A stretch of DNA of 35,710 nucleotides from Methanosphaera stadtmanae (GTDB lineage Archaea > Methanobacteriota > Methanobacteria > Methanobacteriales > Methanobacteriaceae). The notes beneath the pieces were generated by a model that had not been told where the DNA came from, did no database searches, and was given only the letters and a program-made list of their open reading frames with translations. The stretch spans positions 55,007 to 90,716 of the forward strand of contig SUTR01000001.1 in the NCBI GenBank assembly GCA_015062825.1, in the 5' to 3' direction. The translations under genes and the position numbers were made by a program. This document shows positions 11,001 through 18,325 of the stretch, one piece after another (position 1 is the first letter of the stretch; each line of letters starts with the position of its first letter).

Positions 11001-14000
11001 ATTGTTACCGAATCTTATACCATAATTGTATTTTGCATCTCCACTTACAGCTATGCGGTTGTCTGATATCATATTGTTAGTACTTTCATCATTACCCATA
11101 GCATATGTAGAGTAGTCAATGTAGTATTCTCCTCTTACTTCAATACCAATCATTGTATCTTGATCAATTTCACGTCCACCATTTCCTAATCCTACCATGG
11201 TTATGTCATTGTCAAGTACAGAGTTAGCACTTGAGTTGTATCCTTGGATTGCAGCGGTTCTTGATAATAATTCAGTACTTGTTATTGCATATGACTTAGC
11301 ATATACAGTTATGTTGTTTGCTTCGATTGTTGTAGCTGTTGTTTGGTTAAATGCTATACCAATTGTTGTACCTTCATTGTTTCTCTGGGTTATTGTGTTG
11401 TTGGTTATGTTCATATTAGTTGCTTGGTTTACAAATACTGCTACATCTGTGTAGTCAGTGTTGTTTATGATGAGGTTTGTCATATTACTTCCGCTAGCCT
11501 GTTTGTTAAATACAAATCTAGCATTGGTAAGGTTTGCTTGTGTTTGATTGTATGTTGTTACAGTTACAGGAACATTGAATATGAAGTTTTTATCAGATAA
11601 ATCACCTGATATGTATACAATGGATCCTGCTTTAATTTTAGTGTTAGCTGTTCCATCTTCATTGAAGTATCTGCTGTAGGAGTCATTTGTTACAATAATA
11701 TCTCCTGTTTCTACATCATTGCTTAAAGTAATTGATTCTTGTGTCTGTGTAACAGTTACTTCATATAAATCATCTGCTGTTTGAACTGTAGCAGTGGATA
11801 CACCGTCAACTAATTTTGTTGAATCAACTAATGTACCAACTGTAACATCATATGTTACATCAATTTCTGGTAATGATCCTACTAAGTCACTAACTGTTCC
11901 ATCAGCATCAGTTACCTGGTTTAATGTAGTTGTAATTGTTACTTGTCCATCTTCAACATCACTAGCAGTTGCATTCATAATTACCCATGTATCAGTGAGG
12001 ATTTTATAACTTGAACCTTGTTCATATACATATGATCTAGGACTATCATTAGTTCCCCACCAGTTATTATTAGCATAACTAGTAGAGTCATAGTTATGTA
12101 ATGCAACTGTATTATTATCACCGGTATTTCCTATTAATACTGAATTTGAAATGTTAAATGATCCATAATAGTTATAGATTACATTTCCTCTTACTGCACC
12201 AGTATTGTTAATGAATACAGATTTTGTAATGTTTAATGAATTTCTTTGAGCATTTAAATAGAATACTCCTACAACAGCACCATAGCTAGAAGTTGATTTT
12301 AGACGATTGTTTATAAAGCTTGAATTATCTACAAATGTTTGTCCTTTTACATATAATAATCCACTGATAGAACTAGTACCATTAGCTCCGTTATTTTCAA
12401 ATCTGCTATTTGTAATGTTCATAGGACCATTTGAATTGATTATAACACCTGAAGTACCAGGACTACTTACTGTATTATTTGTAAATGTTACATTATTTAA
12501 TACAATACTTTCACTAGAAGCACTTCCTGTATTAATACCAGAGGAATAACCTATGTTATTTTCAAATACTGTATTTTCAACTGTTAATGCTCCATTATTG
12601 TATCCCCAGAAATCCATGGAATATGTGGATGCATTGGTATTTTTAACTACTGAATTATTGATTAATGTAGTACCTGCTGTTGATATGAATCTTGCAGTGT
12701 TGTTATCAAATGTTACATTGTTTATTGTAGCTGTTGAATCAGAACCAACATATACTAATGCTCCTTGATTTGCTGCAGTTGAATCAATGATTGTGACATT
12801 TTCTAATACTAGGTTACCAGGCCATACTTGAATTACTGATGGATTGTAGCTTGTTCCTGCATTCTTAATAATCATGTTTTTAAGTGTTACATTTGCATTT
12901 TGAATCATTAAGAATCGGCCATCATTTTCATTTATGGTATAACCATTACCATCTATTACTAGAGTTTTGTTTGTAATTGTTACATTATTTTCTTGTTCGC
13001 CACGTTTTACATTCATGGTTAAATCTACTGTTTGACCATCTGCAGTAGCGTCTAATAATATTTGTAATCCTCTGTAATTGTTTGGTATGATTTCCGGTGC
13101 GGTAATGTTGAATGTTTTTGTTACATTATTTGTAGCTATGGTTAATTCTGCATCTTCAAGACCAGCATGATATACATTTGTTGCAACACCATTTACTGGA
13201 GTTGCCTCAGATGATTCAAATGAACCAGCTGTAGCTGCAAATGTTACTGGTAAGTAATCAGGTATTGTTTGTTCCACTGTTGTAATTGTACCTTCTTCAT
13301 CTGTAACTTTATTAAATCCTGCTTCTACATTGAATAAGAAGTTATCTTCAGGATCTTCAGTTACTGTTACATCAAATATTACCCAGTTATCAATTGTTAC
13401 ATCATGAACTATTGTAGTCCATTCCTCAGCCCAATCATCATATTCTTCAGTTTCTTTTGCTACTGCACCACTTTCTACTGGATCATCATTTGAACCCCAG
13501 TAGTTGCCGTTTACTATAGCTTTAGATTGTGTTGTTCCATAACTTATGAATGTTTGAGTATCATTTCTGAGGAATATTGAATTTGTAATATTCATTGTTG
13601 CATATGAACCTACAAATACTGTACTTCCTTCATCTCCATTAGCTGTATTGTTTTCAAATAAAGATTTAGTTATAGTCATTGTTACAACATCAGCTGATGA
13701 ACCACTTACTCCAATTGCTGAACCATAGGTACCAGTTCTTGTTGCTTGGTTTCTTATGAATTTAGAATTGGATATGGTTGTTTTGTTACTTACACTAATA
13801 ATGGAATTTCCCATTGTTACAATGTTATCTGTAAATGTACAATTATCTATATTTAATTCTCCATTTAATTTAAATGCTGGAAGACCTGCTGTTGAGTATA
13901 AGAATCCACTGTAAGCTGTACAATTTTCAACTGTAGAGTCAATCATTGTTAAATTAGTTCTTACATAGATTTCACCATTAGCACTTCCACCATTTACATT

Positions 14001-15818
14001 TCTAAATGTAGTGTTATTAATGATTGTTGTACCATTTACATCCATTAATGGACCTGTGATATTTTCAATTACAGAATTTGTTAGGTTAAGTGTACTGCCA
14101 GGTTTTACTGCAATAAGTGCACCTACTGCATATGTAGCAGTTACATTTGTATCTTTGATAATAACATTATCTAATACTACGTTACCGTTTGTAATGTTTA
14201 TTACATTAGCACTGTTAGCATTAATTATAGTTAAATTCTGAATTGTAACTGTTGCACCATCTGTTACTTCAAATACCATTCCTTGATTTGCATCAATTGT
14301 TAAACCTTTACCATTAATGGTTAAATCTTTATCTAGAATTACTTTTTCCTCTTCATCAACACGTGTAATATTATTGTTTAATTTTATTACTGCTTGTGCT
14401 TCTTGTGAATCAATAACTTCTTGCATGGAGGTATAATTAGTCATTGGTGGAAGTACATTTCCATAATCCACTACTCCTTCTTCAACGATTTGAGCTTCTT
14501 CAGGAGCATTGTTATATGAAGCTGTTACTCTGAATGAATTGTCCACTTCTAGACCTGGTGCTGCAACAGCAGCTGTACCATTTTCTATGGATGCTGTGAA
14601 TGTTTGACCTTCCACATTAAATGTTATTGTTCCAACACGGTCACCGATTTTATTACCATCAGCATCTGTTACAAATGCAACAAGTACTGGGGTTTCATCT
14701 TCTTCATATGAAATGTTAGCCACAGTTATTAAGACTGTTGAATTCATTTTTCCATTGTTGAAGTAATATGCTTCATCGTATCCACAATGATTATCAATGA
14801 ATGTGTTATTTGCTACATTTAATACTGCATTAGAATTATGTAACCATACTCCTTCAGGTCTGTTGTATGAAGTTGAAGTTAATGTATTGTTTCTAATAAT
14901 ACAATTTGTTAATGTAGTATTAGCTGCTGAGTATATAGCTCCTCCTCTGTAACTAGCCGTGTTGTTTTCTATAATGGTGTTGTTTACTATAAGAGTTCCT
15001 TGATAATTATAATAGATTGCTCCACCATAGTTAGATCCATTACCATTAGCTAAAATACATCCATCAATTGTTAGATTGGAATCTCTACCATTATTATATA
15101 TGATTGCATTTTTGGATATAACATTAGTAATGTTAGTATTTTTAATAGTTGCATCTATATAAGCTCCAATTCTAATTGGTGCTGTTGTTGAACAGGTGTT
15201 ATTAATACTACATCCATCCATTGAAAATTTTGAATTTGCAATTGCATCAATAACTGCAGGATAGCTAGTTCCATTTGTTAAACAATCATTAAAAGTCACA
15301 TTTTCTAAGTTTAATGTTCCTTCAACTCTTATCATAGCAGAAGGACCCATTTTACCTGTGAAAACTAGGTTTTTAATATTTACTGTATATCCACTGGATA
15401 TGTTAAATGCACCATTTACTGCTGTTATTGTTTTTCCATTACCATCTATTGTAATATCTTTTGCTATTACAAATGGTTGTTCTTCACTGGTACTTGTGTA
15501 ATCTTTGTTGAGTGTAATTGTATTTTCTGCAGATTCTATGTCTGTCTGTAAGTCAGATAAAGTACCTGTTTCTCCATCGTTTTTAATTGTTTTGTCGTTT
15601 GTCTGCGTGTTACCTATAATATGTTTATTACTATTATCACTAGCATCAACGCTTGTAATTGTATCTACTACCTGATTGGAAGCATCACTACTTACAGTGT
15701 TGACTGCTGTATCATTTGCAGTGTCAGCTGCACTAATAGCTGTCATTCCAATCATTGTGATTAACACTAATGAAAATAATAAAAACATCTTTGTTTTATT
15801 TTTCAACATGTTAAACAT
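8097..15818 (-). CDS. Giant beta-helix/Ig adhesin-like surface protein, 2573 aa
   Basis: The largest protein in the window. A signal peptide covers residues 1-31 (cleavage likely after 'AISA'). Three beta-helix blocks follow in about residues 80-1340, with phrases such as 'ITIDGNGKTI' and Trp/Asn-rich ends 'NYWGSNDDP' and 'NNWWGTNDSP'. Ig-like or linker domains lie between them (for example residues about 355-440). Residues about 1372-1815 and 1816-2268 are two copies of one beta-helix module. Each starts with 'TND(S/T)YS(R/K)YF' and 'DKxFIFNxPV' and ends with 'EDNTVENN'. Residues about 2270-2573 are three Ig-like domains, two with 'NGKTLKD(E/D)NGKVIYA'. No membrane anchor is seen. Met1 or Met4 may be the start; no strong ribosome-binding site is close, so initiation may be from a nearly leaderless transcript. 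A surface adhesin role is inferred from the family. Confidence 0.88.
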   Translation of the reverse strand: MFNMLKNKTKMFLLFSLVLITMIGMTAISAADTANDTAVNTVSSDASNQVVDTITSVDASDNSNKHIIGNTQTNDKTIKNDGETGTLSDLQTDIESAENTITLNKDYTSTSEEQPFVIAKDITIDGNGKTITAVNGAFNISSGYTVNIKNLVFTGKMGPSAMIRVEGTLNLENVTFNDCLTNGTSYPAVIDAIANSKFSMDGCSINNTCSTTAPIRIGAYIDATIKNTNITNVISKNAIIYNNGRDSNLTIDGCILANGNGSNYGGAIYYNYQGTLIVNNTIIENNTASYRGGAIYSAANTTLTNCIIRNNTLTSTSYNRPEGVWLHNSNAVLNVANNTFIDNHCGYDEAYYFNNGKMNSTVLITVANISYEEDETPVLVAFVTDADGNKIGDRVGTITFNVEGQTFTASIENGTAAVAAPGLEVDNSFRVTASYNNAPEEAQIVEEGVVDYGNVLPPMTNYTSMQEVIDSQEAQAVIKLNNNITRVDEEEKVILDKDLTINGKGLTIDANQGMVFEVTDGATVTIQNLTIINANSANVINITNGNVVLDNVIIKDTNVTATYAVGALIAVKPGSTLNLTNSVIENITGPLMDVNGTTIINNTTFRNVNGGSANGEIYVRTNLTMIDSTVENCTAYSGFLYSTAGLPAFKLNGELNIDNCTFTDNIVTMGNSIISVSNKTTISNSKFIRNQATRTGTYGSAIGVSGSSADVVTMTITKSLFENNTANGDEGSTVFVGSYATMNITNSIFLRNDTQTFISYGTTQSKAIVNGNYWGSNDDPVESGAVAKETEEYDDWAEEWTTIVHDVTIDNWVIFDVTVTEDPEDNFLFNVEAGFNKVTDEEGTITTVEQTIPDYLPVTFAATAGSFESSEATPVNGVATNVYHAGLEDAELTIATNNVTKTFNITAPEIIPNNYRGLQILLDATADGQTVDLTMNVKRGEQENNVTITNKTLVIDGNGYTINENDGRFLMIQNANVTLKNMIIKNAGTSYNPSVIQVWPGNLVLENVTIIDSTAANQGALVYVGSDSTATINNVTFDNNTARFISTAGTTLINNSVVKNTNASTYSMDFWGYNNGALTVENTVFENNIGYSSGINTGSASSESIVLNNVTFTNNTVSSPGTSGVIINSNGPMNITNSRFENNGANGTSSISGLLYVKGQTFVDNSSFINNRLKSTSSYGAVVGVFYLNAQRNSLNITKSVFINNTGAVRGNVIYNYYGSFNISNSVLIGNTGDNNTVALHNYDSTSYANNNWWGTNDSPRSYVYEQGSSYKILTDTWVIMNATASDVEDGQVTITTTLNQVTDADGTVSDLVGSLPEIDVTYDVTVGTLVDSTKLVDGVSTATVQTADDLYEVTVTQTQESITLSNDVETGDIIVTNDSYSRYFNEDGTANTKIKAGSIVYISGDLSDKNFIFNVPVTVTTYNQTQANLTNARFVFNKQASGSNMTNLIINNTDYTDVAVFVNQATNMNITNNTITQRNNEGTTIGIAFNQTTATTIEANNITVYAKSYAITSTELLSRTAAIQGYNSSANSVLDNDITMVGLGNGGREIDQDTMIGIEVRGEYYIDYSTYAMGNDESTNNMISDNRIAVSGDAKYNYGIRFGNNVDETIINNNTINVTGTVYACGVEVGKSDDSQVLYNNITAVAENYTYGVYLTTNNLGQVNTATVYANNINLSAKDNYGVELYGADETTVSENVIIATGDYSMGIAAYNSDENYITDNNITLIGNSNSTKQLTADKITQDIAGIILLAYSDSIGNTVTGNTITVTDLAGNDAYAVTIKGEDNTVTDNTLIGTNLMGDAAVNATEDNTVENNGPIGDLIITNDTYSKYFDDAGVFTVTKQLEGSSVYLSGEFTDKDFIFNIPVNVTTHTTQAVLNNSYIRFNTGAEGSNISNIIINNKDYSEYVIYLDDVDDITVDNMTITQENTQLNSTHAIGINYGNDITIKNSNINTIGKCIDVVYDNNYRGTTQTSSILAIGTDGLVIDSNTITTNQTGTASTYGTLQSLDIKGVLGDEDKDIEDDLVEGLKVTNNVINTESTVYTYGLVLNYLVKGALVDNNTFNSYSQYYSNGIEAFNTSETNITNNKINANSAEFAYGIYLSGMFDWNTYDIYNTDYNNVLYNTIICNSSVAYVIELYMSPNNIISYNNFTANSNYSIGIAGSDSGYNTITYNNMNLNNDMLQSTVPSYDSINSYPTGVKFVYGYMAQPGYNTVQYNNITIKSQNDDVLYAVNLTDTEDNTITDNILYGVHTRGQNSVYYEEDNTVENNLPDSVIVTMDDVHGVVGQSATLTATITDNLGNVINEGSVIFMDEEGNVLATVDVVDGTASYVLQSNKAVNMTITAVYEGEEATATVEFGKAYTTITINEFNATVDQETTISATVLDENGNAVNGGKVAFKVNGKTLKDENGKVIYAQVVDGIATISIIVPDTWAGKDIEISAVYSGSTKYDSSRSEAVAVNVTMVVDEEIVDINPAIKIDALPDEVATGTTLQVTVEVTGTPSPLNTGKMVLKLNGKTLKDDNGKVIYADVVDGKATFNVTFTTTKTKDFTVKAVFIHQDYESLEDNATITVKK
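8237..8655 (-). repeat. Ig-domain DNA repeat shared with the neighbouring adhesin
   Basis: Segments at about 8237-8300 and 8565-8640 encode 'NGKTLKD.NGKVIYA'. They are clearly related at DNA level to each other and to segments at about 3110-3180 and 3420-3490 in the 1590-aa gene. They are dispersed coding repeats that could recombine. Confidence 0.6.
10225..11715 (-). repeat. Starts of two tandem copies of a ~450-residue module
   Basis: DNA at about 11578-11710 and 10225-10365 is strongly similar. For example, both contain GAATATGAAGT, then TTTATC, TCACCTGATA and GTATACA in the same order. These are the starts of two consecutive beta-helix modules inside the 2573-aa gene, showing internal tandem duplication of roughly 1.35 kb. 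Confidence 0.65.
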
Positions 15819-16149
15819 CTTATTTTATTCATAACATATTTCTTTATACCAATAATAATATTTTCGACATCATCTTTATCTAAATAGAATATAAATGATT
15901 TTTAAATATCTTATCAATATTCTAAAATATGTAATATTATATATATTTTTTTAATTATAAAATATTATTGATAATTTTTAAAGTATTTTAAATTAAAATA
16001 TGGATAATTAATAAATATTAAAAAAAATATATTAATAAAAATTTATTTAATTGTTAAATCAAATAGTAAATATCAAATTATTTATAGTATAATAACAAAG
16101 AGATAATTAAATGATATTATTTAACTGATTAAGAAATGGGTGAGATTGT
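15819..16149. promoter_or_regulatory. Divergent promoter region, adhesin (-) and 16150 operon (+)
   Basis: A very AT-rich spacer between two diverging transcription units. On the minus side, ATATTCTAT (15884-15892) is the element shared with the other adhesin gene. On the plus side, TTTATAGTATAATA at 16081-16094 is a good TATA-box candidate about 56-69 bases before the start of the gene at 16150. Nothing else is recognised. Confidence 0.4.
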
Positions 16150-16626
16150 ATGACTTATGAAGGAAATCTGCTTACAGCTGTAAATATCAGCAGTGAGAAA
16201 TTAATTTTAGATGATAATTTACAAGTTACAATTGACTATGTTAATGATGATGATTCTGATAATAAAGCAATTAATGGTCGTTTTACCAGCAAATTACGTA
16301 GAGTTAAATTAATCGAGGATAACTCTGTTAAAATTGAAAAGACCGAAAGCAATCCTTATTTTGATGATAGAATGCTTAATGTAATTAATGATGTAAGTGA
16401 TGATAAGTTACAGGTTATTGATGAAGGCCTTAGTTTGGAGGAGATTAAGAAGAAAATTTCAAATAATGAAAGTTATCTTGTAATATTGTGGAAGAAAGGT
16501 AATCCACCACTTCCTGTTGATTTAGGTTATCATAGAGATATTACTTTGAGACTTATTGATAATTCAACAAGTACCAAAGAATTAACATTTAATGTGATTA
16601 ATATAGTTAGAAGCCAGAGAAGGTGA
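16150..16626 (+). CDS. Hypothetical cytoplasmic protein, 158 aa
   Basis: I do not recognise a family. The protein has no signal peptide or membrane helix and is rich in charged residues and beta-strand-like segments ('LLTAVNISSEKLILDDNL', 'DITLRLIDNSTSTKELTFNV'). The middle is acidic ('NDDDSDN', 'NDVSDDKLQVIDEG'), and it ends with basic 'RSQRR'. The start is well supported: GGTGAG at 16139-16144 precedes the ATG by five bases. Its stop TGA lies inside the ribosome-binding site of the next gene, so the two genes are translationally coupled. Codon use looks like that of ordinary chromosomal genes. Function unknown; possibly works with the secreted partner downstream. Confidence 0.75.
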   Translation: MTYEGNLLTAVNISSEKLILDDNLQVTIDYVNDDDSDNKAINGRFTSKLRRVKLIEDNSVKIEKTESNPYFDDRMLNVINDVSDDKLQVIDEGLSLEEIKKKISNNESYLVILWKKGNPPLPVDLGYHRDITLRLIDNSTSTKELTFNVINIVRSQRR

Positions 16627-16630
16627 ATTT

Positions 16631-17212
16631 ATGAAATTTAAGATTTATTTAATTATTATGTTGTTATTGTCCTTGTCTTTTTCTTCTGTTATTTATGCAG
16701 TAGAGGAGTATGAAATAGAACATGAGTTTATGCCATCCGGTTTTGTATTTGAATATAATGATCATAATACAACAACATATGAAGGAGATAGTGGACTTAG
16801 TAAAGCATATACCAATAATACGTTAGATAATACAACACTCATTCTTCCTGTTGATAGGGTTCGCAGTGTTGCTTATGCTACTAAGAATACATTTAAGTTT
16901 TCAGAACCAATAATTATCACACGTAGTATTCAAAGAAATGATGGTATGTTTATTCTTCTTACTATGAAATACAAGAATGGTAGCGTTATACCAATATTAT
17001 CTATTGAGAATAGGAGCTTAACTGCAGAGCAGAAAAGCTACTTTGATGATTATAAATCACAAAGATCTGATTACTTGCAGCAACAAGAGGAATATGCTTT
17101 GGAGGATATTGAGGATAGTTATTCAAGAAGTTCCAGCCATAAAGATAAGCGTTCAAAGTATAGTTATTTCTATAGTCCTAGAAGTGGTTATGGTGTAGTA
17201 TATAATCCATAG
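16631..17212 (+). CDS. Hypothetical secreted protein, 193 aa
   Basis: Second gene of a two-gene operon; AGGTGA at 16621-16626 overlaps the stop of the gene before and sits four bases ahead of the ATG. Residues 1-23 form a signal peptide ('MKFKIYLIIMLLLSLSFSS', cleavage near 'IYAVE'). The mature part begins with an acidic stretch, has a beta-rich middle ('FSEPIIITRSIQRNDG', 'ILLTMKYKNGSVIPILSI'), then a charged helical part near residues 135-160 ('QQQEEYALEDIEDSY'). It ends with a Ser/Lys/Tyr-rich tail ('SPRSGYGVVYNP'). No second membrane segment is present. No family recognised; location outside the membrane is inferred from the signal peptide. Confidence 0.75.
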   Translation: MKFKIYLIIMLLLSLSFSSVIYAVEEYEIEHEFMPSGFVFEYNDHNTTTYEGDSGLSKAYTNNTLDNTTLILPVDRVRSVAYATKNTFKFSEPIIITRSIQRNDGMFILLTMKYKNGSVIPILSIENRSLTAEQKSYFDDYKSQRSDYLQQQEEYALEDIEDSYSRSSSHKDKRSKYSYFYSPRSGYGVVYNP

Positions 17213-17218
17213 TTACAT

Positions 17219-17240
17219 TTCTTCTTTTTTAATTTTTTTT
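17219..17240 (+). terminator. T-rich terminator of the 16150-17212 operon
   Basis: TTTCTTC followed by T6 and T8 begins within ten bases of the stop codon; an oligo-T archaeal terminator without a clear stem. Confidence 0.5.
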
Positions 17241-17474
17241 CTTGAATTTATGATTATATTGTTTTTTATTTTTGTTGTTAAAAAATTTTTGTATATTTTT
17301 TAGTCAGTAGTATTGTTGATGTTGAAATTCTTATTTTTTCATGAATACTTTTGTAGTTTTTAATTATTTTAGTTGAATTTTTAATTATATTACAAGTCCA
17401 TATTAATTTATCAAATTGAGTATGTTGCATGTATATGTAATAGTTATAAAAACATGATTTTGGAGTATTATGTG

Positions 17475-17549
17475 ATGAAGAATTTTTCTAATTTTTTAAT
17501 TGTAAAAATTTTTTGTATAGGAATAATTGTGTTAATTTTATTAATATAA
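17475..17549 (+). CDS. Possible 24-residue hydrophobic ORF
   Basis: ATG at 17475 is preceded by GGAG (17462-17465) at a nine-base distance. It encodes a single hydrophobic helix (starting MKNFSNFLIV, ending IIVLILLI). In DNA this T-rich, short hydrophobic ORFs arise by chance, so it is only a candidate. Confidence 0.15.
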   Translation: MKNFSNFLIVKIFCIGIIVLILLI

Positions 17550-17691
17550 TTAATACTTGTAATTTTTCTTTTGATTATAACATCAATAGATGTTTATTAT
17601 GATTTTGTTCTAATATTTTATTACTTGAATTTGTTTTATTACTTTTTATATAGTTAATTATGATTTTATTTTCAGAGTTGTTTGTTACTCC

Positions 17692-17725
17692 AAAATTACA
17701 CTTGAATGCCAACCATTTCAAGTGT
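17692..17725. repeat. Inverted pair of TACACTTGAA (mini-ORB-like)
   Basis: TTACACTTGAA and, ten bases on, TTCAAGTGTA form a 10-bp inverted repeat. The arm matches, from memory, the Methanothermobacter origin mini-ORB consensus (TTACACTTGAAA-like) bound by Cdc6-1. No cdc6 gene lies in the window, so an origin function is unproven; a transcription-factor site or a small hairpin RNA are alternatives. Confidence 0.35.
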
Positions 17726-17848
17726 ATTTTGTGTAAAATTTAAGAAATATAAGGGGGTTCAAATATGGTAAAAATAAACTATGACATCTATATCAAATGA
17801 TAACTTTTTGGTATTTTCGGAAAAAATTTTTTCCAATAAAAAATTTAG

Positions 17849-17872
17849 TTCGTTATACCGTTGTATAACGAA
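17849..17872. repeat. 9-bp hairpin TTCGTTATA/TATAACGAA
   Basis: A perfect 9-bp inverted repeat with a 6-base loop (CCGTTG). It is flanked by a 12-bp direct repeat GTAAAAATAAAC at 17768-17779 and 17873-17884. The unusual CG content in the arms stands out in this AT-rich spacer. Confidence 0.45.
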
Positions 17873-18132
17873 GTAAAAATAAACATTTACACAAAAAGTA
17901 AAAAATCATTTTCAACAATGAAATGTATGACCATGATTTTCAAAAGTATTAATTAATGAAAATTTTTTAGATGGAAAAACATGATGATCCTTAACAAATT
18001 ATATTCATTAAACGTAACTTCAAAAAAATCACTAAATCTATATTTATAATATTTAACATATATATATGTGACATCATATAATTACACTAATATAAAAGAA
18101 TAAAAGAATAGTGTAAAAAAAGTATTAATATA

Positions 18133-18155
18133 TCATTATTCATTTTGAATAATGA
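18133..18155. terminator. Hairpin with flanking T-run, possible distal terminator (-)
   Basis: TCATTATTCA and TGAATAATGA form a 10-bp stem with a 3-base loop. On the minus strand a T7 run follows nearby (18115-18121). It may be a second terminator downstream of the alcohol dehydrogenase gene. Confidence 0.35.
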
Positions 18156-18289
18156 GATCCATTTTTAATATTATAGTAAATATCAAATACTAGATCCAAT
18201 AATCTATTGGTTAAAACAAGTATAAAGAAAAAGAATCATACATCTATAGAGATTCATTGGATTGATTTAAAATAAGTAGAATTGATTAT

Positions 18290-18304
18290 AAAAAAAGAAA
18301 AAAA
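18290..18304 (-). terminator. T-tract terminator of the alcohol dehydrogenase gene
   Basis: Read on the minus strand, two T7 runs separated by one C begin about 21 bases after the stop codon. Confidence 0.5.
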
Positions 18305-18325
18305 TGGAGAGTACTAATAAAAATA

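Larger units (their letters stand above)
17213..18325. other. 1.1-kb gene-poor intergenic region with dyads
   Basis: No convincing protein gene lies here. The left half is T-rich. Between 17690 and 17900 there is a cluster of dyads: TACACTTGAA/TTCAAGTGTA, TTTTGTGTAAA/TTTACACAAAA, a 16-bp GGAAAAAATTTTTTCC palindrome, and TTCGTTATA/TATAACGAA. An AGGGGG tract precedes an 11-codon ORF. At 18133-18155 a 10-bp stem (TCATTATTCA) with a 3-base loop is present. The density of dyads suggests a regulatory, RNA or replication-related element rather than empty spacer. Confidence 0.5.

Noticed and set aside
3746-14241. Many plus-strand ORFs of 70-180 codons opposite the two giant adhesin genes
   Set aside because: They are antisense shadows of long, low-complexity coding sequence: no ribosome-binding sites, hydrophobic/Ser-Thr-rich artefact composition, and all lie inside the giant minus-strand frames.
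17213-18325. tRNA or other stable RNA gene in the long spacer
   Set aside because: No cloverleaf or GC-rich segment expected for stable RNAs in an AT-rich genome was found; only short dyads are present.
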